From assembly GCA_003241385.1 (NCBI GenBank), contig QFPO01000004.1:62001-126000 (forward strand): 64,000 nt of DNA. Direction: 5' to 3'. The DNA comes from Rhodanobacter denitrificans. Its GTDB lineage: Bacteria; Pseudomonadota; Gammaproteobacteria; Xanthomonadales; Rhodanobacteraceae. The position numbers and the translations under genes were made by a program. Positions within the stretch are counted from its first letter, which is position 1; every line of letters starts with the position of its first letter. Positions 49,308 to 56,466 of this stretch are shown here, one piece after another. Under the pieces are notes generated by a model. The model made no database searches. It saw nothing but the letters and a program-made list of their open reading frames with translations, and was not told the DNA's origin.

Positions 49308-49864
49308 GCTTCCAGGCGCGTGCGCAGCCAGCTGCGCGCAAGCGCCCAGTCACGGTAGACGGTGCGCTCGTCGACGCCGAGCACGCCGGCGACCTCGGGC
49401 ACGCTGAGCCCGACGAAGTAGCGCAGCTCGACGATCCGCGCGAGGCGCTCGTCGATCCGCTCGAGCAGGCCGATCGCCTCGTCGAGGTGGCCGAGGTCGG
49501 TGCGATCGGGCAGCGGCAGGTTCAAGGCCGCGGTGAGGTCCTCGCGCTGCCAGTCGCCGCCGTGCTTGTCGGCCGCGGCGCGGCGCGCGCGATCGACCAG
49601 GATCTGCCGCATCGTCCGGCCGGCCAGGCGGAACAGGTGCTCGCGATCGGCGATCGCGAGGCGGTCGGCGTCGAACAGGCGCAGAAACATCTCGTTGAGC
49701 AGCGCGGTCGGCTGCAGCGTGCGCTGGTCCGGATGATCGGCCAGACGGCGGGCCGCGAGTGCGCGCAGATCGCCGTAGATCGCCGGCAGCAGCGCGTCGA
49801 GCGCGTACGCGTCGCCGTCGCGCCAGCGCCGCAGCATCAAGGTCACGTCCGTCCCGTCGCCCAT
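49304..49864 (-). CDS. ECF-type sigma factor paired with kinase
   Basis: A 186-residue sigma70 ECF protein. Sigma2 covers TLMLRRWRDGDAYALDALLP to ADREHLFRLAGRTMRQILVDRARR (with RTLQPTALLNEMFLRLFDAD), sigma4 covers LDEAIGLLERIDERLARIVELRYFVGLSVPEVA with the HTH GVLGVDERTVYRDWALARSW. This is the Sigma70_ECF (PF07638) type common in Xanthomonadales. No anti-sigma gene is adjacent; instead the kinase follows with a 4-nt overlap, which suggests phosphorylation control. Targets are unknown; the kelch and beta-helix genes downstream are candidates. Confidence 0.9.
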
Positions 49865-49977
49865 CGATCGATCAACCCGCTACCAGTGCGCCGCGGCGCC
49901 GCGTCGCCGGCTGCGCGATTCGACGCGCAGGTCCGGGATGCCCGATCATGCCATCAAACCCTGTTTCGAGAGTGCCG

Positions 49978-50514
49978 ATGACCGACCCGACCGCCGCCCG
50001 CGAGGCCACGACCGCGCGGTTCCGTTTCGTCGCGCACGGCGATGCGCCGCGCGCCGAGGACGTGGCGGCCGTGCTGGCATTCTGGACACGCGAAGGGGCG
50101 ATCACCGATGCGGCCGTCCGCGCGGCGCGCGTGCGCGAGGTCGTGCTGCACGCCTGCGATGCCGACGGCACGGTCGCCGGCGTCTGCACGGCGCGGCCGG
50201 TCACGCTGCCGCAGCTCGGCCAGCCGCTGTACTACTGGCGCACCTTCGTCGGCACGCGCTGGCGCGCGACGCGCCTGGCCTATGCGCTGCTCGAGCGCTC
50301 GTTCGCACGGCTCGAGGCCGAGGCCGCGACGCGCGATCCGGCCTGCATCGGCATGCTGCTCGAACTGGAGAATCCGCGCTTCCGCGACAAGGGTCGCGCG
50401 CCGGTCTGGCGCAACGGCTACGTCTACGTCGGCCGCAGTCCGCGCGGCCTGGAGCTGCGCGTGCGCTACTTCCGCGGCGCGCGACTGCTGCCGCCACCGC
50501 CGGGCGGCCTCTGA
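49978..50514 (+). CDS. Uncharacterised protein, possible acyltransferase
   Basis: A 178-residue soluble protein. ATG 49978 is chosen (GAGAG upstream); ATG 49948 in frame would add 10 residues. Segments such as VREVVLHACDADGTVAGVCTA and YYWRTFVGTRWRATRLAYALLERSFARLE have strand-helix order reminiscent of GNAT acetyltransferases, but the acetyl-CoA loop is not clear. NPRFRDKGRAPVWRNGYVYVGRSPRGLELR follows, split here by weak conservation. I do not assign a function. The gene is divergent from the ECF sigma gene. Confidence 0.65.
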   Translation: MTDPTAAREATTARFRFVAHGDAPRAEDVAAVLAFWTREGAITDAAVRAARVREVVLHACDADGTVAGVCTARPVTLPQLGQPLYYWRTFVGTRWRATRLAYALLERSFARLEAEAATRDPACIGMLLELENPRFRDKGRAPVWRNGYVYVGRSPRGLELRVRYFRGARLLPPPPGGL

Positions 50515-50533
50515 GCGCGACCACATCGGCACC

Positions 50534-50697
50534 TCAGCGCGGCGCGGACAGGCGCTCGAACGCGACGCCGCACGTGCGCGACCGGCTCGCCTCGAAGCCC
50601 TCGACGCGACCGTCGGCACCGCACCGGAACGCGATCAGCCAGCCGCCGTCGGTGCCGAACGCGTCGGCGAGCACCGGCGTCGCGCGCAACACCGCAA
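50534..50697 (-). pseudogene. Possible remnant of a serine hydrolase (beta-lactamase-like) gene
   Basis: On the minus strand an open stretch of ~54 codons ends at a TGA (50536-50534) and reads DLAVLRATPVLADAFG, then FRCGADGRVEGFEASRSR and FERLSAPR. The RxDADGRVxGF pattern occurs at the C-terminus of many serine-hydrolase/beta-lactamase-family proteins. In-frame stops lie just upstream and there is no start, so at most this is a 3' fragment. The ~300 bp from 50698 to 51000 hold no other gene. Weak evidence. Confidence 0.3.
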
Positions 50698-51000
50698 GGT
50701 CCGGTCACGGTCAGCGCGCGGCCGCATTCATCGGCGCGAGTATGCGGCGACGCGGCCGCCTGTGCTCCATGTGCCGGCGCGGCCGGACCTCGATCGTGCG
50801 CGGCGGCCGTGCTCCGCGGCGGCGGCCTGCGGCCGATCCGTCGATCGGCATCGCGGCGGCGCGCGATGTCGCCGCATCTCGTCCGCGCCGGCGCCCCGCA
50901 CTTTCGCGCGGCCGCGATCGCTGCCAGGCTGGGCCGGCCATTGCGGTCGAACCGGCCGTCCTGCGTATACGGCTACGACGAAAAACGGAAAGGAGTCGAC

Positions 51001-52302
51001 ATGTCGGTACGATCGTGCGGGGTGCTGCTGATCGCGATGGCGGCGCCGGCCGCGGCGCAGACCGCGTGGCAGCCGGTCTGGAGCAGCACCTGGGCCGCCG
51101 AAGGCGCGACCTCGACGCATGCCAGCGTGCTGCGCCGCGCCGACGACGGCACGCTGTTCGTCGGCATCGAGCCCGGCCGCGCCGGCTCGCAGCGCGCCGG
51201 CGTGCTGCGTATCGAATCGGACGGCACGATCGGCTGGGCGCACGAGCGGCCCGGCGCCGGCGCCGCGGACGATGTGCTGCCGATCGCCGGCGGACGCATC
51301 GCGCTGGCCGGCGGCGGCACCGCACCGTTCGTGCGCATGATCGACGCGGGCAGCGGCGATCCGGCCTGGGACACCGCCATGAGCGGCGCCACGCTGACGG
51401 TGCTGCGTTCGTTCGCGACGAACCAGATCGCGCGGACGCCGGCCGGCGATCTGCTGCTGCGCGCGCACGACGGCGACGCGTTCGTGGTGCTGCGCGTCGA
51501 TCCAGACGGACAGGTGCTGCCGCCGTGGCGCTGGGCCTCGGGCCTCGACGAGGTCTGGGCCAATTCGATCGTCGCGCTGGCCGACGGCGGCGCGATCGTC
51601 ACCGGCCGCACGTTCAAGCCCGGCGGCGGATTCCGCACCGTGCGCTTCGCGGCCGACGGCGGCATCGTCTATGCCGACGCCGAACTCGGCAGCTTCGGCA
51701 GTCCGCTCGGCATGTCCTGGGTCGCCGCGGCGCCCGACGGCGGCGCCTGGGTCGTCGCGTCACCGGAAACGCCGTTCGGCATGCCCGGCGCGATGGCCTG
51801 GAGGATCGCCGCGAACGGCACGCGTCTGTGGACGCGCACGCTGTCGGACCAGTCCAGCGGCGCGACCACGTTCTCGAACGGGCCGGCGGCACTCGGCCCA
51901 GGAGACGATCTGTGGATCGCCACCGCGAGCACCTCGCCGAAGGCGCTCGGCCTGATCCGTGTCGACGGCGCGACCGGCGCGACGCGCTGGAACAGCCGAT
52001 CCTCACTGCCGAGCTATGCCGATATGCTGGCGGTGGCCCCGAACGGTCGCAGCCTGCTCGGCGGCTCCGCGCACGTCCCGGGCAGCGGCGGTCGCACCTA
52101 CGCAGTCCTGGCCGAGTTCGATGCGGATGGCGTGCTGTGCCGCGAACACGCGGCGAAGGACCTGTACGGTTTCCTGTCCGCAGTCGGTGCCGCGGAAGGG
52201 TGGACCGTGCTCGGCGTCGGCGATGCCGGCATCACCGTGCAGCGCTACGACGCCGACGGTGCCTGCGGCGATGCGCTGTTCGCGGACGGATTCGACGGTT
52301 GA
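51001..52302 (+). CDS. Secreted propeller-like protein with LFADGFDG tail (paralogue 1)
   Basis: A 433-residue protein starting at ATG 51001, after AAGGAG. A signal peptide (MSVRSCGVLLIAMAAPAAAQ) precedes WQPVWSSTWAAEGATSTHAS and repeated strands such as RADDGTLFVGIEPGR, LADGGAIVTGRTF, AAPDGGAWVVASPETP and VAPNGRSLLGGSAHVPG, consistent with a degenerate beta-propeller. Two Cys near the end (GVLCREH, DGACGDALF) precede the tail ALFADGFDG. No enzyme motif was recognised. The next gene encodes a clear paralogue with the same domain order. Confidence 0.8.
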   Translation: MSVRSCGVLLIAMAAPAAAQTAWQPVWSSTWAAEGATSTHASVLRRADDGTLFVGIEPGRAGSQRAGVLRIESDGTIGWAHERPGAGAADDVLPIAGGRIALAGGGTAPFVRMIDAGSGDPAWDTAMSGATLTVLRSFATNQIARTPAGDLLLRAHDGDAFVVLRVDPDGQVLPPWRWASGLDEVWANSIVALADGGAIVTGRTFKPGGGFRTVRFAADGGIVYADAELGSFGSPLGMSWVAAAPDGGAWVVASPETPFGMPGAMAWRIAANGTRLWTRTLSDQSSGATTFSNGPAALGPGDDLWIATASTSPKALGLIRVDGATGATRWNSRSSLPSYADMLAVAPNGRSLLGGSAHVPGSGGRTYAVLAEFDADGVLCREHAAKDLYGFLSAVGAAEGWTVLGVGDAGITVQRYDADGACGDALFADGFDG

Positions 52303-52427
52303 GCGGCCCCGACACCGCGCGATCGCGTGGCGGACGCGGCGTCAACGAGCGTCACGATGGCCGCGCCGCATTGAGGTTCGACGGACTGCACTGCGTATCG
52401 GTGATCGACCGACCAGGAGAACAGCGC

Positions 52428-53738
52428 ATGTCGATTCGCTCACACGGCCTCTGGCTGGCCTGTCTGGCCGCGCCGGTCGGCGCACATCCGGCCTGGGAAC
52501 CGGCCTGGACCATCTCCTGGGCAGCGCAGGATGCGTTCGCGACGTTTCCGGGCCTGCTGCGCCGCGCCGACGACGGAGCATTGTTCATCAGCTTCAAGGC
52601 GGCGCGCAGCAGCGGCGCGCGCGCCGGCGTGCTGCGGCTCGACAACGACGGCACGCTCGACTGGGTCCACGAACGCGCCGACGGATCGGCCGACTTCGAC
52701 GACGTCGTCCTGCTGGCCGATCACCGCGTCGCCCTGGTCGGCGGCCTCACGGCGCCGTTCGTACACACGCTCGATGCCGACGACGGCGGCCTGCTCTGGG
52801 AGTCCGCAGCGACCGACGCCGTGCTCTGGATCGAACCCAGCTTTTTCCAGACCCGTCAGCTCGCGCAAACGCCGACCGGCGACCTGCTGATGCGCGCCGA
52901 CGACGGCACCGACTTCGTCGTGCCGCGCTTCGACGCGTCCGGCCAGGCCCTGCCGGCCTGGCGCTGGACCGCCGCCGACCAGGTCGCCACGGCCGATTCG
53001 ATCGTCGCCCTGCCCGACGGCGGCGCGATCGTCGCCGGCCGCGGCGACAACATCGGCGGCGGCTACCGGACCGTGCGCTTCGGCGCCGACGGCCACGTCG
53101 TCTACACCGACACCGAGCTCGGCGAGATCGGCAACCCGCTCGGCGCCGCCTGGCTGGCGACGACCCCGGACGGTGCGGCCCTGCTCGTCGGCTCACCGGA
53201 AACGCACCTCGCGACGCCCGGCGTGATGGCCTGGAAGATCGGGGCCGACGGCACCCGGCTGTGGACACGCGTGCTGTCGGATCAGTCGCAGCTGCCTGCC
53301 ACGTTCGCCGGCTGGGCGCCCGTGCTCGCCCCGAACGGCGCCCTGCACATCGCCGTGTATCCGCCGGAAGTGCTGCGCCTGCTGCGCGTCGACACGGCGA
53401 CCGGCGCCACGCTCAGCGACGTGGCCTCGGCGGTGCCGGGACTGACGATGGCGCAGGCCGTCGCGCCGAACGGACGCAGCCTGCTGGTCGGCTACGCGTT
53501 CATTCCTGGCGGCGGTGGCCGCACCTACGCGGCGATGGCCGAGTTCGACGCCGGCGGCGCACTGTGCCGGCAGCGCACCCGGCTGCCGGACCTCGGCAGC
53601 CTGAGCGCCGTCGTCGGCGCGGCCGAAGGCTGGACCATCCTCGGCACCAGCGACACCGGCAGCGTCGTCGTGCAGCGCTACGACGCGGACGGCCCCTGCG
53701 GCGAGAACCTGTTCGCCGACGACTTCGAGCCGCGTTGA
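52428..53738 (+). CDS. Secreted propeller-like protein with LFADDFEPR tail (paralogue 2)
   Basis: A 436-residue protein, ATG 52428, 7 nt after AGGAGA. It aligns with the preceding protein along its length: LLRRADDGALFISFKAARS, VALPDGGAIVAGRGDNIGGG, TTPDGAALLVGSPETHLATP, APNGRSLLVGYAFIPGGGGR and VVQRYDADGPCGENLFADDF share blocks with the paralogue. The signal peptide is short (MSIRSHGLWLACLAAPVGAH). The pair arose by tandem duplication, long enough ago for many differences. Both end in the same C-terminal motif; the exact function is unknown. Confidence 0.8.
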   Translation: MSIRSHGLWLACLAAPVGAHPAWEPAWTISWAAQDAFATFPGLLRRADDGALFISFKAARSSGARAGVLRLDNDGTLDWVHERADGSADFDDVVLLADHRVALVGGLTAPFVHTLDADDGGLLWESAATDAVLWIEPSFFQTRQLAQTPTGDLLMRADDGTDFVVPRFDASGQALPAWRWTAADQVATADSIVALPDGGAIVAGRGDNIGGGYRTVRFGADGHVVYTDTELGEIGNPLGAAWLATTPDGAALLVGSPETHLATPGVMAWKIGADGTRLWTRVLSDQSQLPATFAGWAPVLAPNGALHIAVYPPEVLRLLRVDTATGATLSDVASAVPGLTMAQAVAPNGRSLLVGYAFIPGGGGRTYAAMAEFDAGGALCRQRTRLPDLGSLSAVVGAAEGWTILGTSDTGSVVVQRYDADGPCGENLFADDFEPR

Positions 53739-53873
53739 ACGGACCTATCCGCTCCCGTCCGGCCGTTCATCCCGTGCCGGCGGCCACGCCGCTCACGTCC
53801 GCGCCGGCATGCATGGCATCGCGAAAACGGGCCGGCACGCTCGCGGCGTCGCGTGGACGCGCAAGGCCCGCGC

Positions 53874-54230
53874 TCAGAACGACACGATCGGCTTGAAACC
53901 GCCCCAGAACATGCGCTTGCCGTCGAACGGCATCGTGTCCGGCGTCAGGTGGGCCAGGCGCGGATCGGCCATGACCTTCTTGTTGATGCGATCGCGCTGC
54001 GCACGCGACGCGTAGACGATCCACGAGAACACGACGACCTCGTCCGGCTTGAGCTTGACCGCCTGCGGAAACGAGGTGCGCTTGCCGGGCTTCACGTCGT
54101 CGGCGACGCATTCGACGTACGCCAGCGCGCCGTGTTCCTTCCAGATCTTGCCGGCCTTGCGGGCCAAGGTGCGATACGCGGCCAGCTGGTTCTTCGGCAC
54201 CGGCAGCACGAAACCGTCGACGTAGCTCAT
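53874..54230 (-). CDS. DUF1428 family protein (YbaA-like)
   Basis: A 118-residue cytoplasmic protein. MSYVDGFVLPVPKNQLAAYR, KIWKEHGALAYVECVADDVK, DEVVVFSWIVYASRAQRD and PDTMPFDGKRMFWGGFKPIV match the DUF1428 family over its full length; the fold is a ferredoxin-like dimeric alpha/beta barrel. The function is unknown. The gene is divergent from yceH and convergent with the secreted paralogue. Confidence 0.92.
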   Translation of the reverse strand: MSYVDGFVLPVPKNQLAAYRTLARKAGKIWKEHGALAYVECVADDVKPGKRTSFPQAVKLKPDEVVVFSWIVYASRAQRDRINKKVMADPRLAHLTPDTMPFDGKRMFWGGFKPIVSF

Positions 54231-54416
54231 GACGCGTCTCCTCGTAATCGGATGTGGCCGCGATCATACGCCGCGCTGCCGGCGAAGGAACCGGCCGGCG
54301 ATGACGCCGTCGGCGCGGCACGGAACGGCCCGGATATCGCACAAGCGGCCGACCGTGGCGGTGGCGCGTCGTCGCGCTCGGTTACACTCCGGCCCCTTTT
54401 CCGTTGCGAGCGTGCC

Positions 54417-55097
54417 GTGGACGACTCCCCTACCGAAACCGCCGCCGGCTCTGCGTCTCTGAACGCGATCGAGGCGCGCATCCTCGGCTGTCTGATCGAG
54501 AAGGCCGCGATCACGCCGGAGGTCTATCCGCTGACGCTCAATGCCCTGGTCGCCGCGTGCAACCAGAAGACCAGCCGCGAGCCGGTGCTGCAGCTCGAAC
54601 CCGGCGCCGTCGCACATGCGCTGCGCGATCTGGAGACGCGCGATCTGGTACGCGTCGCACCTTCGTCGCAGCGCGTATCGCGCTACGAGCACCGCTTCGA
54701 CACCGGCTTCAACGTCACCGCCCGCCAGCGCGCGGTGCTGTGCCTGCTGCTGCTGCGCGGCCCGCAGACGCTCAACGAGCTGCTGACGCGCAGCGAGCGC
54801 CTGGCCGAGTTCCCCAGTGTCGAGGACGTGCGCGACACGCTCGACCGCCTCGCGCAGCGCGAGCCGCCGCTGGCCGTGAACCTCGGCCGCGCGGCGGGCC
54901 AGCGCGAGGACCGCTACATGCATCTGCTGTGCGGACCGGTCGATGCGGACGCCTATGTGGCGACGGCGGCGGCCGATGCGCCGGGTTCGGCGCGCGGAGG
55001 ACTCGCCGAACGTGTCGCGCAGCTGGAAGGTGAGATCGAGAGTTTGCGCGGAGAGCTCGATGCCTTGCGCGGGCGGCTGGAGGCGGCGGGAATCTGA
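54417..55097 (+). CDS. yceH: UPF0502 protein YceH
   Basis: A 226-residue protein with tandem winged-helix domains (DUF480). The start is GTG 54417. Characteristic sequences are ARILGCLIEKAAITPEVYPL, TLNALVAACNQKTSREPVLQ, YEHRFDTGFNVTARQRAVLC, LLLLRGPQTLNELLTRSERL and a C-terminal coiled coil (LAERVAQLEGEIESLRGELD). Function is not established; a DNA-binding role is suggested by the fold. An inverted repeat (55088-55094 with 55104-55110) overlaps the stop and is followed by TCTTA, possibly a terminator. Confidence 0.93.
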   Translation: MDDSPTETAAGSASLNAIEARILGCLIEKAAITPEVYPLTLNALVAACNQKTSREPVLQLEPGAVAHALRDLETRDLVRVAPSSQRVSRYEHRFDTGFNVTARQRAVLCLLLLRGPQTLNELLTRSERLAEFPSVEDVRDTLDRLAQREPPLAVNLGRAAGQREDRYMHLLCGPVDADAYVATAAADAPGSARGGLAERVAQLEGEIESLRGELDALRGRLEAAGI

Positions 55098-55442
55098 GGC
55101 GGGGATTCCCTCTTACTCCGCGACGACGCAGACACTCTCTCGCGATCGTGTCCGTAAAGGCTGCTCTGCGGGCGCGTAACATTCTTATGTTTCCGCTCGT
55201 GTCCGCGCGTCCGGATCTTTTTTACGAGTGATCTGTCGGGGCTCGCTTCGCAGGCGGATGGCATCCGTGCCACTTGCAACGAGTCACCTGGCGATTCTTC
55301 GCGGACGAAAACCACTCACCGGTCGGCACGTGAGCACGGACCAGACGCCGCATACCACGCATCAAAATGTCCCAACCGATCGCGGGTAGAAACTCCGTCT
55401 CGCGCGAAACCAACCGACACATCGAAAGCGTTAAAATTTCGC
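55098..55442. other. AT-richer intergenic region
   Basis: About 345 bp with composition unlike the flanking genes and no credible reading frame. It separates yceH from the promoter at 55443. A TGGCA...TTGCA pair at 55259-55278 has the wrong spacing for a sigma54 site. Confidence 0.4.
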
Positions 55443-55471
55443 TTGCGCGATGCCATTCACTTCCCTATAGT
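55443..55471 (+). promoter_or_regulatory. Sigma70-like promoter for the small ORF
   Basis: TTGCGC (55443-55448) and TATAGT (55466-55471) are separated by 17 bp. Initiation would be near 55478, giving a ~48-nt leader before the small ORF. It is one of the best -35/-10 matches in the window. Confidence 0.65.
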
Positions 55472-55525
55472 TCGCGCCCTCTCGCCCCTCGCCGGGCACT
55501 GCAAGAATCCATCGAGACAAATCCG

Positions 55526-55642
55526 ATGAACGCCGCGCTCCATTTCGCCAAGCCGTCCTCGCCAGCGTGCAATCCGCGCGGCTTCGACGTGCGCGCGTGC
55601 GGCACCTATCGGTGCGACGGCACGATCATCACGAACGACTGA
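55526..55642 (+). CDS. 38-residue Cys-containing small protein or leader peptide
   Basis: ATG 55526 is preceded by GAGA and lies ~48 nt after a predicted transcription start. The product begins MNAALHFAKPSSPACNPRGF and ends RACGTYRCDGTIITND. It has three Cys, no signal peptide and no resemblance that I recognise. The stop is 11 bp before a series of competing hairpins ending in a U-tract. It may be a microprotein, a RiPP-like precursor or the leader peptide of an attenuator. The last codons ACG-ATC-ATC-ACG (Thr-Ile-Ile-Thr) are notable, but no Thr/Ile biosynthesis gene follows. Confidence 0.5.
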   Translation: MNAALHFAKPSSPACNPRGFDVRACGTYRCDGTIITND

Positions 55643-55653
55643 TCCTGCCCGCG

Positions 55654-55720
55654 CGGAGATCGGTCACCCCGATCTCCGAGGAATGCGAAGGCCCTCGGAC
55701 TCATCCTCCGGGGGTTTTTT
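55654..55720 (+). terminator. Attenuator-like array: pause hairpin, anti-terminator, terminator
   Basis: Segment 1 (55654-55663) pairs with segment 2 (55669-55678) in a 10-bp stem. Part of segment 2 (55675-55681, TCCGAGG) is perfectly complementary to CCTCGGA of segment 3 (55693-55699). Segment 3 (55692-55699) pairs with segment 4 (55707-55714) in an 8-bp stem followed by six T. So 1:2 and 3:4 exclude 2:3, the layout of a transcription attenuator. The simple reading, a terminator for the small gene, is certain enough; the switch is inference. Confidence 0.65.
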
Positions 55721-55928
55721 GTTTCCGGCTTTCGCATCGGAGTGGACATTCAGCGCCCAGGCACGTGCTCGCGCACGATTGCTCGGAGCGCGACGCATTG
55801 GCGCCTGCGTGAAGGCGCCGATACGAAACGATACTCGGCCGACATCCTGCGGTACGGGATTTCTTCCCCGTCCGGTGCGCGCGGCATTGCCGTGGCGTAT
55901 GCCCGATGCGATCGAAATCGTTTCGCAC

Positions 55929-55994
55929 GACGTTAGCTCAATCGGTAGAGCAGCGAGTACGTCTCGCGGGTAGCCGGTTCGATTCCGGCACGTC
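55929..55994 (+). ncRNA. tRNA-like element 1
   Basis: This 66-nt sequence folds as a tRNA mimic: 5-bp acceptor-like stem (GACGT 55929-55933 / ACGTC 55990-55994), TA, D stem GCTC/GAGC (55936-55939 / 55948-55951) with an AATCGGTA loop, 5-bp anticodon-like stem GCGAG/CTCGC with a 5-nt loop TACGT, 5-nt variable region, T stem GCCGG/CCGGC with loop TTCGATT. The acceptor is two pairs short, the anticodon loop lacks two bases, and no CCA is encoded, so it should not be a translating tRNA. It is followed one base later by a second element. Confidence 0.75.
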
Positions 55995-55995
55995 A

Positions 55996-56062
55996 TTGGA
56001 TGGCTCAATGGTCGAGCATCGGTGTTTTGATACCGACGACGCGGGTTCGATTCCCGCTCCAA
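55996..56062 (+). ncRNA. tRNA-like element 2
   Basis: This 67-nt unit has the same plan as element 1: TTGGA (55996-56000) with TCCAA (56058-56062), TG, D stem GCTC/GAGC (56003-56006 / 56014-56017), anticodon-like stem TCGGT/ACCGA around GTTTTGAT (8 nt, like a Gln-UUG loop with one extra base), 4-nt variable region, and T stem GCGGG/CCCGC with TTCGATT. Pairing could extend to 7 bp with an A-C mismatch but would then overlap element 1. No CCA follows. It lies upstream of slipin and rtcB. Confidence 0.75.
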
Positions 56063-56088
56063 CGCAACCGACGTGTGAACGTCACACC

Positions 56089-56106
56089 GGGGCCTTCGGG
56101 CCCCTC
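56089..56106 (+). terminator. UUCG-capped hairpin after the tRNA-like pair
   Basis: GGGGCC (56089-56094), TTCG, GGCCCC (56099-56104), then TCCCT. A small GTGTG/CACAC hairpin (56073-56087) directly precedes it. It probably ends the tRNA-like transcript or processes it away from slipin-rtcB mRNA. Confidence 0.6.
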
Positions 56107-56326
56107 CCTCGGAAGCGCCCCGCGCGGCGTTACGTGCTGCGATGCGAAAGCGGCGCACACGCATGTCCGCAGCGGACCGGTCGCCCGGGCTCGTGCCCGC
56201 ATGCCGTGCGCGAGGCCACGATCGTGTCGACGCAGGATGGGTCGACGCACGTCGGTCCTCGTCCATGGCCTGCACGCACGGTGCTCCGCGGCCGCGAAGC
56301 CAGGGGCGTTTCCATCTCTTTCGATC

Positions 56327-56360
56327 GGCGTGTGCCGGCGTGCTTCTGCCGGCACACGCC
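56327..56360 (+). other. 13-bp perfect hairpin in the slipin leader
   Basis: GGCGTGTGCCGGC (56327-56339) pairs with GCCGGCACACGCC (56348-56360) around an 8-nt loop, followed by TCTCAC. It stands in the ~360-bp gap between the tRNA-like elements and slipin, which otherwise holds no gene. It could be a terminator, an RNA-stability element or, as DNA, a regulator site. Confidence 0.5.
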
Positions 56361-56466
56361 TCTCACCCAGGCCGCGCCGATGCGCGGCGAACTCGCCGCG
56401 CGAACCGGTCCGGTGCGGCGATCGAAGTACGGACCGGACCACCAGAGCCAAACAGGAGAAACAGCC

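Noticed and set aside
49938..53738. A 1266-codon plus-strand open frame
   Set aside because: Only the part from ATG 52428 encodes a protein with signal peptide and domains; earlier codons are out of frame with the real genes there.
55259..55278. TGGCA...TTGCA as a sigma54 promoter for the rtcB region
   Set aside because: The spacing between the two elements is 4 bp too long for the -24/-12 consensus, and no rtcR gene is in the window.
55742..55936. 64-codon ORF between the terminator and the tRNA-like RNA
   Set aside because: No Shine-Dalgarno, no family-like pattern, and it runs into the tRNA-like element.
55927..56064. Two functional tRNA genes
   Set aside because: Anticodon loops are 5 and 8 nt, 7-bp acceptor stems would need a mismatch at position 2 and overlap each other, and no CCA follows.
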